Below, one piece after another: positions 1 through 7,038 of a stretch of DNA of 64,000 bases. The stretch covers positions 62,001-126,000 of the forward strand of contig JBJHCV010000002.1 of assembly GCA_050486225.1 (NCBI GenBank). The letters run 5' to 3'. Source of the DNA: JBBDIX01 sp050486225 (GTDB lineage Bacteria; Actinomycetota; Nitriliruptoria; Nitriliruptorales; Nitriliruptoraceae). Every line of letters begins with the position of its first letter. Within the stretch, counting starts at the first letter, position 1. Under the pieces are notes generated by a model. That model saw only the letters and a list, made by a program, of their open reading frames with translations, did not search any database and was not told the DNA's origin. A program made the translations under genes and the position numbers.

Positions 1-2085
1 GACGACGTTGCCTGCGACGTCCGCGAGGTCCATCAGCAGCGCGTACCGGAAGTACTCGACGGCCTTCTCCTCGTAGCCGATCTCGGCCGCGAGGATGGAC
101 TGGACACAGGCCGACAACGACGAGTCGCCCGTCGTGAGCGGGTCGTAGTAGTCGAAGTTGCGCCGCTTCTGTTCACGGGAGAACTCATCCCCGAGCAGCA
201 CCATCGCCAGCACGACGTCGGCCTGCTTGAGCACCTGATGCCGGTAGATCACCAACGGGTGGTAGTGCAGCAGCAGGGGGTAGTGGTCCCGAGGCGTCGC
301 CGCGAAGTCCCAGACCTTCTTCTCGAGGAAGTTGGCATCCTGGGGGTGGATCCCGCGTTCCTCGTCGAAGGGGACGTGCATCGCGTCGGCGGCCCTGCGC
401 CACGCGGCCGGCTCGGACTCGTCGAGGGCGGTGTCGTGGACGAGCCGGCGGTGGTCGTCGGGACGTTCGTCGCGCATCCAGTCGATGACGTCGGCGGCGT
501 GGCGAAGGTTGCGACGAGCCATGAGGTTGGTGAACACGTTGTCGTTGACGACGGTCGTGTACTCGTCCGGGCCGGTGACCCCGTGGATGTGGAACTCGCC
601 AGTCCGTGGACCCACGAAGCCGAGCCCGGCCCACATCCGCGCAGTCTCCACCAGGATCTCGGCTCCGACCTCGCACAGCAGGTCGTCGTCCCCACGAACG
701 TCGACGTACCGCCGTATCGCGTACGCGATGTCGGCGTCGATGTGGTACTGCGCCGTGCCCGCCGCGTAGTACGAGGAGGCCTCCTCGCCGTTGATGGTCC
801 GCCACGGGAAGAGGGCACCCCGCTCGGACATCTCCGCGGCGCGTTCGCGTGCCCGGTCGAGCATCGAGTGACGGAAGCGCAGCAGGTTGCGCGTGATGCG
901 CGGTTCGGTGTAGTTGAGGAAGGGTGTGACGTAGATCTCGGTGTCCCAGAAGTAGTGCCCCTCGTACGCCTGCCCGGTGAGCCCCTTGGCGGGGATCCCC
1001 GTCGTCTCGGCACGCGCCGAGGCCTGCAGCAGCTGGAAGATGTTCCAGCGCACGGCCTGCTGGACACGCACGTGACCGTCGACCTCGACGTCCGCGCGCG
1101 CCCAGGCGTCGGCCAGCCAGGTGTGCTGGGACTCCTCGAGGACTCCGAAGCCGTCCTCGACCGTACGGTCGAGGCTGCGTCCGGCCCGATCGACGACCTC
1201 GGCGGTCGAGGACGTCCGGGACGTGTGGAACGTGAAGAACTTCGTGATCCGGATCGGCACCCCGGCACGTGCGTCGACCGAGAACACGACCTTGCTCAGG
1301 TCTTCACCCCAGCTGCGCTGGGCACGCCAGGACGCGTCGGTGTCGATCGTGTGGTCGATGCCGACGCCCAGCGGCATGCGCGACCGACTCGTGCGGTAGC
1401 CCGTCACCAGTCGGTGCTCGTGCTCGGCGTGTTCGTGGGCGTGCAGCACACGCTGCTCGAAGCTCCCGGCGCGACGCGGGTCCCGCCCGTTGCCGTGACC
1501 GTTCCCGTTGCCGTTGCGTTCGTCGGTGGGGCGTGCGTCCTGACGATTGAGCATCTGGGACGACACCACCACGGGCGCGTCCGTGTCGACCTCGATCTCG
1601 AACTCGATGGCGCCGACATGGCGGTGCACGAGACTGACGATGCGTGACGACCGGACCCGGACCTGCTTGCCCCCGGGCGTCGACCAGTTCAGTTCACGTC
1701 GCAGCACGCCCGAGCGGAGGTCGAGGCGCCGCTGGTACTCGGTGATGCGGGCCAGCGGCAGGTGCAGGGGTTCGTCGTCCACGTACAGCTTCATCAGGGT
1801 CACGTCGGGCACGTTGACGATCGTCTGCCCGGTGCGGGCGAAGCCGTAGGCCTGCTCCGCGTGCGTGATCGGCCAGGTCTCGTGGAACCCGTTGACGAAG
1901 CTCGCGGGCTCGATCGCGGGCCGCCCCTCCTCGTGCATGCCCCGGATGCCGAAGAAGCCGTTCGACAGGGAGAAGATGGTCTCCGCGTTGCCCAGCCACG
2001 CCGGAGAGAACTCCTGCTCGACGATCGCCCACTCGTCGGCGGGATACAGGAACTCTGGGGGCAGGCGCAACGTGCGTGGGATCAT
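1..2085 (-). CDS. Glycoside hydrolase family 65 disaccharide phosphorylase, partial at the window edge
   Basis: Inverting phosphorylase that uses inorganic phosphate to split an alpha-linked glucose disaccharide (maltose, trehalose, kojibiose or nigerose type) into beta-glucose 1-phosphate plus a sugar; cytoplasmic. The frame is open for 695 codons from the ATG at 2085 to base 1, so the C-terminus is missing. An N-terminal beta-sandwich region is followed by the helical barrel. The barrel contains WDTEIYVTPF, the catalytic-acid motif VTGPDEY (Glu508) and, further on, YRHQVLKQAD, which belongs to the phosphate-site region in the family. GAGGTGA lies just upstream of the ATG. The gene starts 36 bases after msrA. 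A beta-phosphoglucomutase, the usual partner, lies about 9 kb away at 10991. The exact disaccharide cannot be read from the sequence. Confidence 0.9.
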   Translation of the reverse strand, partial: MIPRTLRLPPEFLYPADEWAIVEQEFSPAWLGNAETIFSLSNGFFGIRGMHEEGRPAIEPASFVNGFHETWPITHAEQAYGFARTGQTIVNVPDVTLMKLYVDDEPLHLPLARITEYQRRLDLRSGVLRRELNWSTPGGKQVRVRSSRIVSLVHRHVGAIEFEIEVDTDAPVVVSSQMLNRQDARPTDERNGNGNGHGNGRDPRRAGSFEQRVLHAHEHAEHEHRLVTGYRTSRSRMPLGVGIDHTIDTDASWRAQRSWGEDLSKVVFSVDARAGVPIRITKFFTFHTSRTSSTAEVVDRAGRSLDRTVEDGFGVLEESQHTWLADAWARADVEVDGHVRVQQAVRWNIFQLLQASARAETTGIPAKGLTGQAYEGHYFWDTEIYVTPFLNYTEPRITRNLLRFRHSMLDRARERAAEMSERGALFPWRTINGEEASSYYAAGTAQYHIDADIAYAIRRYVDVRGDDDLLCEVGAEILVETARMWAGLGFVGPRTGEFHIHGVTGPDEYTTVVNDNVFTNLMARRNLRHAADVIDWMRDERPDDHRRLVHDTALDESEPAAWRRAADAMHVPFDEERGIHPQDANFLEKKVWDFAATPRDHYPLLLHYHPLVIYRHQVLKQADVVLAMVLLGDEFSREQKRRNFDYYDPLTTGDSSLSACVQSILAAEIGYEEKAVEYFRYALLMDLADVAGNVV

Positions 2086-2121
2086 GCCGTCACCTCGAGG
2101 TCGTCACGCCGACCGGAATCG

Positions 2122-2676
2122 TCACGCCGGGTAGGCCACCTGGCAGAAGCCGTGGTTGCAGTACCCGTTCGGATTGCGAGCCAGGTACTGCTGATGGACG
2201 TCCTCGGCGAGCCACCACCGTTCCAGAGGAGCGATCTCCGTGGTGATCGCCCCCTCCCCGATGCGCCGGAGGGCCTCCTGGTAACGATCTCGAGACGTCT
2301 GCGCGGCCACCCGCTGTTCCTCGGTGGTCACCAGGATGATGGAACGGTACTGCGAACCCACGTCGTTGCCCTGGCGCATCCCCTGCGTCGGATCGTGGTT
2401 CTCCCAGAACGCACGCAGCAGGTCGACGTACCCCACCGTCGCCGGGTCGAACACGACTCCCACGACCTCGGCGTGACCGGTCGTCGAGGTGCACACCTGT
2501 TCGTAGGTCGGATCGTCGGTCTCACCGCCCGCGTACGCCGCGAACGTCGTCCAGACACCGTCCATCTGCCAGAAGATGCGCTCCACGCCCCAGAAGCAGC
2601 CCATCCCGAACATGGCGAGTTCGTGCCCGTCGGGCCACGGAGGTACCAGGGGGTTGCCCGTCACCAGGTGCCGCAC
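2122..2676 (-). CDS. msrA: Peptide-methionine (S)-S-oxide reductase MsrA
   Basis: Repairs oxidised methionine by reducing the S-sulfoxide in proteins or free methionine, recycled by thioredoxin. The GTG at 2676 was chosen because AGGAG sits 7 bases upstream; this gives 184 residues. The frame is open further upstream, but that extension has no family similarity. The catalytic motif GMGCFWG places the nucleophile at Cys27. The C-terminal segment GYCNHGFC holds the probable resolving cysteines Cys173 and Cys178. Divergent from gpmA, with 118 bases between them. The GH65 gene follows 36 bases downstream and may be cotranscribed. Confidence 0.95.
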   Translation of the reverse strand: MRHLVTGNPLVPPWPDGHELAMFGMGCFWGVERIFWQMDGVWTTFAAYAGGETDDPTYEQVCTSTTGHAEVVGVVFDPATVGYVDLLRAFWENHDPTQGMRQGNDVGSQYRSIILVTTEEQRVAAQTSRDRYQEALRRIGEGAITTEIAPLERWWLAEDVHQQYLARNPNGYCNHGFCQVAYPA

Positions 2677-2794
2677 GAATCCACTCCTGTCGAGGTGCGA
2701 GCAGACGGTACCGGGCACGACTGGTCGAACGTCTACGCTCGGGACGGCCTCCACGATGGAGGCCACCACACGTCTCCGCAACCGGGGGTCCCAC
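2677..2794. promoter_or_regulatory. Divergent msrA/gpmA intergenic region
   Basis: These 118 bases separate the diverging msrA and gpmA starts, so they should carry both promoters. On the plus strand TACGCT at 2734-2739 fits an actinobacterial -10 for gpmA, about 55 bases before its GTG. No convincing -35 and no operator palindrome were seen. Confidence 0.35.
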
Positions 2795-3403
2795 GTGCCC
2801 ACACTCACCATCGTCCGCCACGGCCAGTCGCTGTGGAACCTCGAGAACCGCTTCACCGGCTGGGTCGACGTGCCGCTGACCGCGCAGGGCGAGGCCGAGG
2901 CCCGGCAGGCCGGGGAGCGACTGGCGGGGCGTACGTTCGACGTGGCCTACACGTCTGCGCTCACTCGCGCGCAGGAGACCCTGAGGATCATGCTCGACAC
3001 CATGGGCGTCACGGTGCCGATCATCCGTGACCAGGCCCTCAACGAACGCCACTACGGCGACCTGCAGGGGCTGAACAAGCAGCGAACCGCCGAGCAGTAC
3101 GGCGAGGAGCAGGTGCACGTCTGGCGTCGGTCGTACTCGACCCCTCCGCCCAACGGCGAGGCGCTCGAGGACACGGCGGCACGCACCCTGCCCTTCTTCG
3201 ACCGGGCCATCCTCGGTGACATCGCACAGGGAAAGGACGTGCTCGTGGTCGCGCACGGCAACTCCAATCGTGCCGTGGTGATGCGACTCGACGGGCTCAG
3301 CGAGGACGAGGTGCTCGCGCTCGAGCTCGGCACCGGCGTCCCACTCGTGTACGACCTCGCCGAGGACGGAACCGTGCGGTCCAAGGAGATCCTCGAGGAC
3401 TGA
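2795..3403 (+). CDS. gpmA: 2,3-bisphosphoglycerate-dependent phosphoglycerate mutase
   Basis: Interconverts 3-phosphoglycerate and 2-phosphoglycerate in glycolysis and gluconeogenesis through a phosphohistidine. The GTG at 2795, preceded by GGGGG, gives 202 residues beginning directly with the family N-terminus. The histidine-phosphatase motif TIVRHG puts the phospho-accepting His at residue 9. ERHYGDLQG carries Glu84. The second catalytic His is His154, in VAHGNS. At 202 residues it matches the short GpmA form and not the roughly 250-residue E. coli enzyme, the difference being a missing insertion and C-terminal tail. Open sequence upstream of the GTG is not part of the family. chdC follows on the same strand after about 70 bases. 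Confidence 0.93.
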   Translation: MPTLTIVRHGQSLWNLENRFTGWVDVPLTAQGEAEARQAGERLAGRTFDVAYTSALTRAQETLRIMLDTMGVTVPIIRDQALNERHYGDLQGLNKQRTAEQYGEEQVHVWRRSYSTPPPNGEALEDTAARTLPFFDRAILGDIAQGKDVLVVAHGNSNRAVVMRLDGLSEDEVLALELGTGVPLVYDLAEDGTVRSKEILED

Positions 3404-3472
3404 CGGCGTGGGCAGGACCCGCGTCGTGCGCCGGTAGCCTGCCGGTCCTCGTCGAGATGCCTCGTGGAGGTC

Positions 3473-4261
3473 ATGGTGGATCCTGTCCGTCCGTCCGAGG
3501 GCATGGGCGTCCTGCACCTGTTCCTGTGTGTCGACCACCATGCCGCGGCGCAGCTGCCTCCGTCGGCCGCGAAGGACACCCGCGCCCTGCTCGAACGCTG
3601 GCAGCACGAGACCCAGTTGCACCTGTTCAGCGTGCTTGGGCACAAGGCCGACGTGATGGTCATGGCGCTCGATGCCGACCTCACGCGACTGCGGGCACTG
3701 CAGACCGAACTGCTCGCCGTCGCCGCACCGGCGCTCGAACTGTCGTGGTCGTACGTGTCGCTCACCGAGGGCAGCGAGTACACGGCGACCCCGGAGCAGT
3801 ACCGCGAGGAGCTCGCGGCGAAGGGCACGACGGAACCCGACCTCGGTCGACGGGTGGACGAGTTCGCCGAACGGATGGAGAAGTACACCCACGACAAGCT
3901 CTACCCGAGCATGCCGGAGTGGGAGGTCGCGTGCTTCTACCCGATGTCCCACCGTCGCGACGGTGCCGACAACTGGTACTCGCTCGACTTCGACGAACGT
4001 CGGCGCCTCATGCACGACCACGGGCGCAGCGGCCGCGCCTTCACGGGTCGGGTGATCCAGCTCGTCGCGGGATCCACCGGGGTCGACGACTGGGAGTGGG
4101 GCGTCACGCTGTTCGCCCACGACGTCGGTGACCTCAAGGAGATCGTCTACCGACTGCGTTACGACGAGGCCTCTGCGCGCTTCGCGGAGTTCGGCCCCTT
4201 CGTCGTCGGCCTGCGACGCAGCCCGGGCGACCTGCTCGCCGAGGTCGGCATCGACCGCTGA
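3473..4261 (+). CDS. chdC: Coproheme decarboxylase (HemQ/ChdC, chlorite dismutase family)
   Basis: Catalyses the last step of the coproporphyrin-dependent heme route of Gram-positive bacteria: peroxide-driven decarboxylation of two propionates of coproheme III to give heme b. The long run around GSTGVDDWEWGVTLFAHD is the family core. YPMSHRR holds the conserved active-site tyrosine region. The proximal heme ligand is probably His183, in MHDHGRSGR (numbering from the ATG at 3473). GGAGG lies only 2 bases before this ATG; the GTG at 3476, 5 bases away, is an equally good start. Either gives about 262 residues. No other heme genes are nearby. A Nudix gene follows after 14 bases. Confidence 0.92.
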   Translation: MVDPVRPSEGMGVLHLFLCVDHHAAAQLPPSAAKDTRALLERWQHETQLHLFSVLGHKADVMVMALDADLTRLRALQTELLAVAAPALELSWSYVSLTEGSEYTATPEQYREELAAKGTTEPDLGRRVDEFAERMEKYTHDKLYPSMPEWEVACFYPMSHRRDGADNWYSLDFDERRRLMHDHGRSGRAFTGRVIQLVAGSTGVDDWEWGVTLFAHDVGDLKEIVYRLRYDEASARFAEFGPFVVGLRRSPGDLLAEVGIDR

Positions 4262-4275
4262 ACGTCGAGGGACGC

Positions 4276-4824
4276 GTGGACATCCAGACCCTGCGCGGCC
4301 GTCTCGTCGACCATCGCCACCAGGACTCCGTGGAACGTGCCGCGATCGCCGCCGCGGTGCACCTCGTCGACACCCGTCGTGACCCGTTCGACCAGCGCGA
4401 CCACCTCGTCCACCTCACCGCGTCGGCGATCGTCGTCGACCCCGCGGGACGTGTGCTGCTGCACCGTCACCGCCGGCTCCATCGGTGGCTGCAACCCGGT
4501 GGGCACGTCGAACCCGGCGAGACCGTCGACGACGCCGCCGTTCGCGAGACGGTCGAGGAGTCGGGCCTGTCCGTGATCCATCCTCGGGGCGGCCCCGCGC
4601 TCGTCCACGTCGACGACCACCCGGGACCCCGCGGCCATCGACACCTGGACCTGCGCCTCGTGCTGACCGCCGACTCGTCGGAACCGTTCGCTCCCGCGGC
4701 GGGCGAGTCCCCCGACCTCCGTTGGGCACCACCCGACGACGCGGCGATCACCGCGGATCCAGGCCTACGGGCCGCCGTGTCCGCCGCGCTGCGCCACCTC
4801 GACGGCACCACACCCGACCGCTGA
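4276..4824 (+). CDS. Nudix hydrolase
   Basis: Member of the Nudix superfamily, which hydrolyses nucleoside diphosphates linked to another moiety. The full Nudix box runs from Gly76 to about residue 98: G76, five residues, E82, seven residues, then RETVEESG with the metal-binding Glu91, Glu94 and Glu95. The roughly 45 residues before the domain are helical and match no domain I know. The GTG start at 4276 has GAGGGA close upstream. It lies 14 bases after chdC and is probably cotranscribed. Its stop is 34 bases from the stop of the converging nucS gene. The substrate cannot be inferred from the sequence. Confidence 0.9.
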   Translation: MDIQTLRGRLVDHRHQDSVERAAIAAAVHLVDTRRDPFDQRDHLVHLTASAIVVDPAGRVLLHRHRRLHRWLQPGGHVEPGETVDDAAVRETVEESGLSVIHPRGGPALVHVDDHPGPRGHRHLDLRLVLTADSSEPFAPAAGESPDLRWAPPDDAAITADPGLRAAVSAALRHLDGTTPDR

Positions 4825-4858
4825 GCAACCGGGCGTGCACGCCGGGCGGCACCGTGGC

Positions 4859-5518
4859 TCAGAACAGGCGCGCCTGCGGTTCGTCCTCTCCCCGCAACGT
4901 CGACAGGTCGATCTCGACCCAGCCGATGCCCCGTGACTCCGCAAGCACCCGCGCCTGAGGCTTCACGCGGGTCGCGGCGTAGAGCCCGCGCACGGGGTGC
5001 AGGAGGGGATCACGATTCATCCGCTCCACGTAGCGGCTGAGCTGCTCGACCCCGTCGATCTCCCCGATCCGTTTGATCTCGACGGCCACCGCTCCCCCGT
5101 CCCCGTCGCGACACAGCAGGTCGACCGGCCCCACGTCCGTGCGGAACTCCCGCTGCACGAGGGACAGGCCGGACTCGAGGTGGTGCGGGTGCGTCGCCAG
5201 CAGCTCCTGCAGTTCACGCTCCACCCCGTCGAGCACCAGCCCTCGTTCGGTGTCGAGTTCCCACGCGACGTCCTCGAGCACCTCCTCGAGCTCGATGACG
5301 AGCCGCTCCCCCTTCGGGTTGGTGACCGTCCACCGGCCGGCCTCCTCGTGCAGCGTGTTCGGGGCGTTCATCCAGTTCACCGGCTTGTAGGCCCCGACGT
5401 CGGCGTGGATCGCGACACACCCGTCCGCCTTGACCATCAGCAGCCGCACGGCGGACGACAGCGTGGACGACAGGCGACCGGCGTACACCGCGGAACAGCG
5501 CGCCACGACCAGCCGCAT
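4859..5518 (-). CDS. nucS: Mismatch-specific endonuclease NucS (EndoMS)
   Basis: Makes double-strand cuts at mismatched DNA and drives the non-canonical mismatch repair of actinobacteria and archaea that lack MutS/MutL. Two in-frame ATGs exist. The second (5518) was chosen because GGGAG is 9 bases away and the product begins MRLVVARC like its relatives; the first, at 5524, lies only 3 bases from that site. The nuclease core is VGPVDLLCRD followed by AVEIKR. Counted from the first ATG, the catalytic residues are Asp135, Glu149 and Lys151 (subtract 2 for the chosen start). The protein ends in QARLF, matching the C-terminal clamp-binding tail of the family. Divergent from ychF. 219 residues. Confidence 0.95.
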   Translation of the reverse strand: MRLVVARCSAVYAGRLSSTLSSAVRLLMVKADGCVAIHADVGAYKPVNWMNAPNTLHEEAGRWTVTNPKGERLVIELEEVLEDVAWELDTERGLVLDGVERELQELLATHPHHLESGLSLVQREFRTDVGPVDLLCRDGDGGAVAVEIKRIGEIDGVEQLSRYVERMNRDPLLHPVRGLYAATRVKPQARVLAESRGIGWVEIDLSTLRGEDEPQARLF

Positions 5519-5664
5519 CCGCATCGACTCCCGGGAGGACCCGCCCCGACGTCGATCGCGTCGGGCCGGGCGAACGTAGCGTTTCGACGACGCGGCTACG
5601 ATCGTGCGGCTCGAGGCGAAACCGGCGTCTCGTGGACCCCGGCTCCGACGAAGGCGAATCGACG
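5519..5664. promoter_or_regulatory. Divergent nucS/ychF intergenic region
   Basis: A 146-base region between diverging starts. On the plus strand TACGAT at 5597-5602 is a reasonable -10 for ychF, 62 bases before its ATG. I found no matching -35 and no GAAC-N4-GTTC SOS box, so nothing here points to damage control of nucS. Confidence 0.35.
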
Positions 5665-6753
5665 ATGCTCAGAGTGGGGCTCGTGGGACTGCCGAACGTC
5701 GGGAAGTCGACCCTGTTCAACGCGTTGTCGCAGGCCGGTGCCCAGGCCGCGAACTTCCCGTTCTGCACCATCGAACCGAACGTCGGTGTGGTGGGGGTCC
5801 CCGACGAACGCCTCACCCGGCTCGCGGCCCTCAACCAGTCCGAGCGTGTGGTGCCGACCGCCATCGAGTTCGTGGACATCGCCGGGCTCGTCGCGGGCGC
5901 CTCGAAGGGCGAGGGACTCGGCAACCAGTTCCTCGCACACATCCGAGAGGTCGACGCCGTCTGCCACGTCGTGCGGTGCTTCGACGACCCAGACGTCATC
6001 CACGTCGACGGCAGTGTCGACCCGCTGCGCGACATCGAGGTGATCGACACCGAACTCGCACTCAAGGACCTGGAGTCGGTCGAACGTCGACTCGACCGCG
6101 CCCAGCGGTCCGCGAAGGGCGGTGACGCGGACCTGGTCCGTGAACGCGACCAACTGCGCGCGCTCCACGAGCACCTGTCTGCAGGCGAACCCGCCCGCAC
6201 CTTCGGCGGGGACCTCGACCCGGGCCTGTCCCGCGAACTGTCCCTGCTGACCGCGAAGCCCGTGCTCTACGCCGCCAACGTCGCCGAGTCGGACCTTCCC
6301 GACGGCAACGAACACGTTGCGCGCGTCGAGACCCTGGCCGCGACACAGGACGCACAGGTGGTGGTCATCTGCGCCGAGGTCGAGGCGGAGCTGGCAGGGC
6401 TCGACGCCGAGGAACGCATCGAGTACCTGTCCGAACTGGGGCTCGCCCGCAGTGGACTCGAACGACTCATCGAGCGTGCCTACACGCTGCTCGGACTCAT
6501 CACGTTCCTCACGGCAGGTCCGAAGGAGTCGCGCGCCTGGACGGTGCCCGTCGGATCGACGGCTCCCCGGGCCGCCCGGGAGATCCACACCGACTTCGAA
6601 CGTGGCTTCATCCGCGCGGAGGTGATCTCGTACGAGGACTACGACCGGCTCGGCAGCGAGGCGGCCGCGCGGGACGCGGGTCGGCTGCGGGTCGAGGGCA
6701 AGGACTACGTCGTCGCAGACGGCGACGTCATCCACTTCCGTTTCAACGTCTGA
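5665..6753 (+). CDS. ychF: Obg-like ATPase YchF/OLA1
   Basis: Ribosome-associated P-loop ATPase of the OLA1 branch of TRAFAC GTPases, linked to translation and stress responses. The P-loop GLPNVGKST (residues 8-16) starts right after the ATG at 5665. The specificity motif is NVAE, in the place of NKxD, which explains ATP preference in this family. The C-terminal TGS domain begins near residue 275 (GLITFLTAGPKESRAW) and ends with the family tail around GDVIHFRFNV. At 362 residues the length is normal. Sequence open upstream (to 5632) lacks family similarity. A 62-residue gene follows within 15 bases. Confidence 0.97.
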   Translation: MLRVGLVGLPNVGKSTLFNALSQAGAQAANFPFCTIEPNVGVVGVPDERLTRLAALNQSERVVPTAIEFVDIAGLVAGASKGEGLGNQFLAHIREVDAVCHVVRCFDDPDVIHVDGSVDPLRDIEVIDTELALKDLESVERRLDRAQRSAKGGDADLVRERDQLRALHEHLSAGEPARTFGGDLDPGLSRELSLLTAKPVLYAANVAESDLPDGNEHVARVETLAATQDAQVVVICAEVEAELAGLDAEERIEYLSELGLARSGLERLIERAYTLLGLITFLTAGPKESRAWTVPVGSTAPRAAREIHTDFERGFIRAEVISYEDYDRLGSEAAARDAGRLRVEGKDYVVADGDVIHFRFNV

Positions 6754-6767
6754 GGGCAGGAGTCTCG

Positions 6768-6956
6768 ATGAGCCGCACCGAACCGATCACCCGACTCGAG
6801 GTCGCGGCCTGCCCCACGCACCGACTCGACGTGCGTCACTACGCCGCGTTCGAGGTCGGCTGCGCCTGCCTCACCGACGGGCGCAGGGACGAACTCTCCC
6901 GGCGCCTGCAGCAGGCGCGCGCCGAGGGCAATCCCCTGGCCGAGATGGCGGAGTGA
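6768..6956 (+). CDS. Small uncharacterised protein, 62 residues, with three cysteines
   Basis: I do not recognise a family. The ATG at 6768 has AGGAG 6 bases upstream, a near-ideal ribosome binding site, and starts only 14 bases after the ychF stop, so the gene is very likely real and cotranscribed with ychF. The product has cysteines at 14, 32 and 34 with His17 close by, an arrangement that could bind a metal. It ends in a charged, probably helical segment (DELSRRLQQARAEGN). No signal peptide or membrane segment. Confidence 0.6.
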   Translation: MSRTEPITRLEVAACPTHRLDVRHYAAFEVGCACLTDGRRDELSRRLQQARAEGNPLAEMAE

Positions 6957-7038
6957 TCCACCGCCCCATGGTCGGCGGCACGGAGCGACGCGACGCGTAG
7001 CCTTGCCGACGACGCGACGTCGACGTTCCCGAGGTGAC

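Noticed and set aside
4830..4850. GGCGTGCACGCC palindrome between the converging nudix and nucS genes as a terminator
   Set aside because: The stem has at most four base pairs with a real loop and there is no T-run on either strand.
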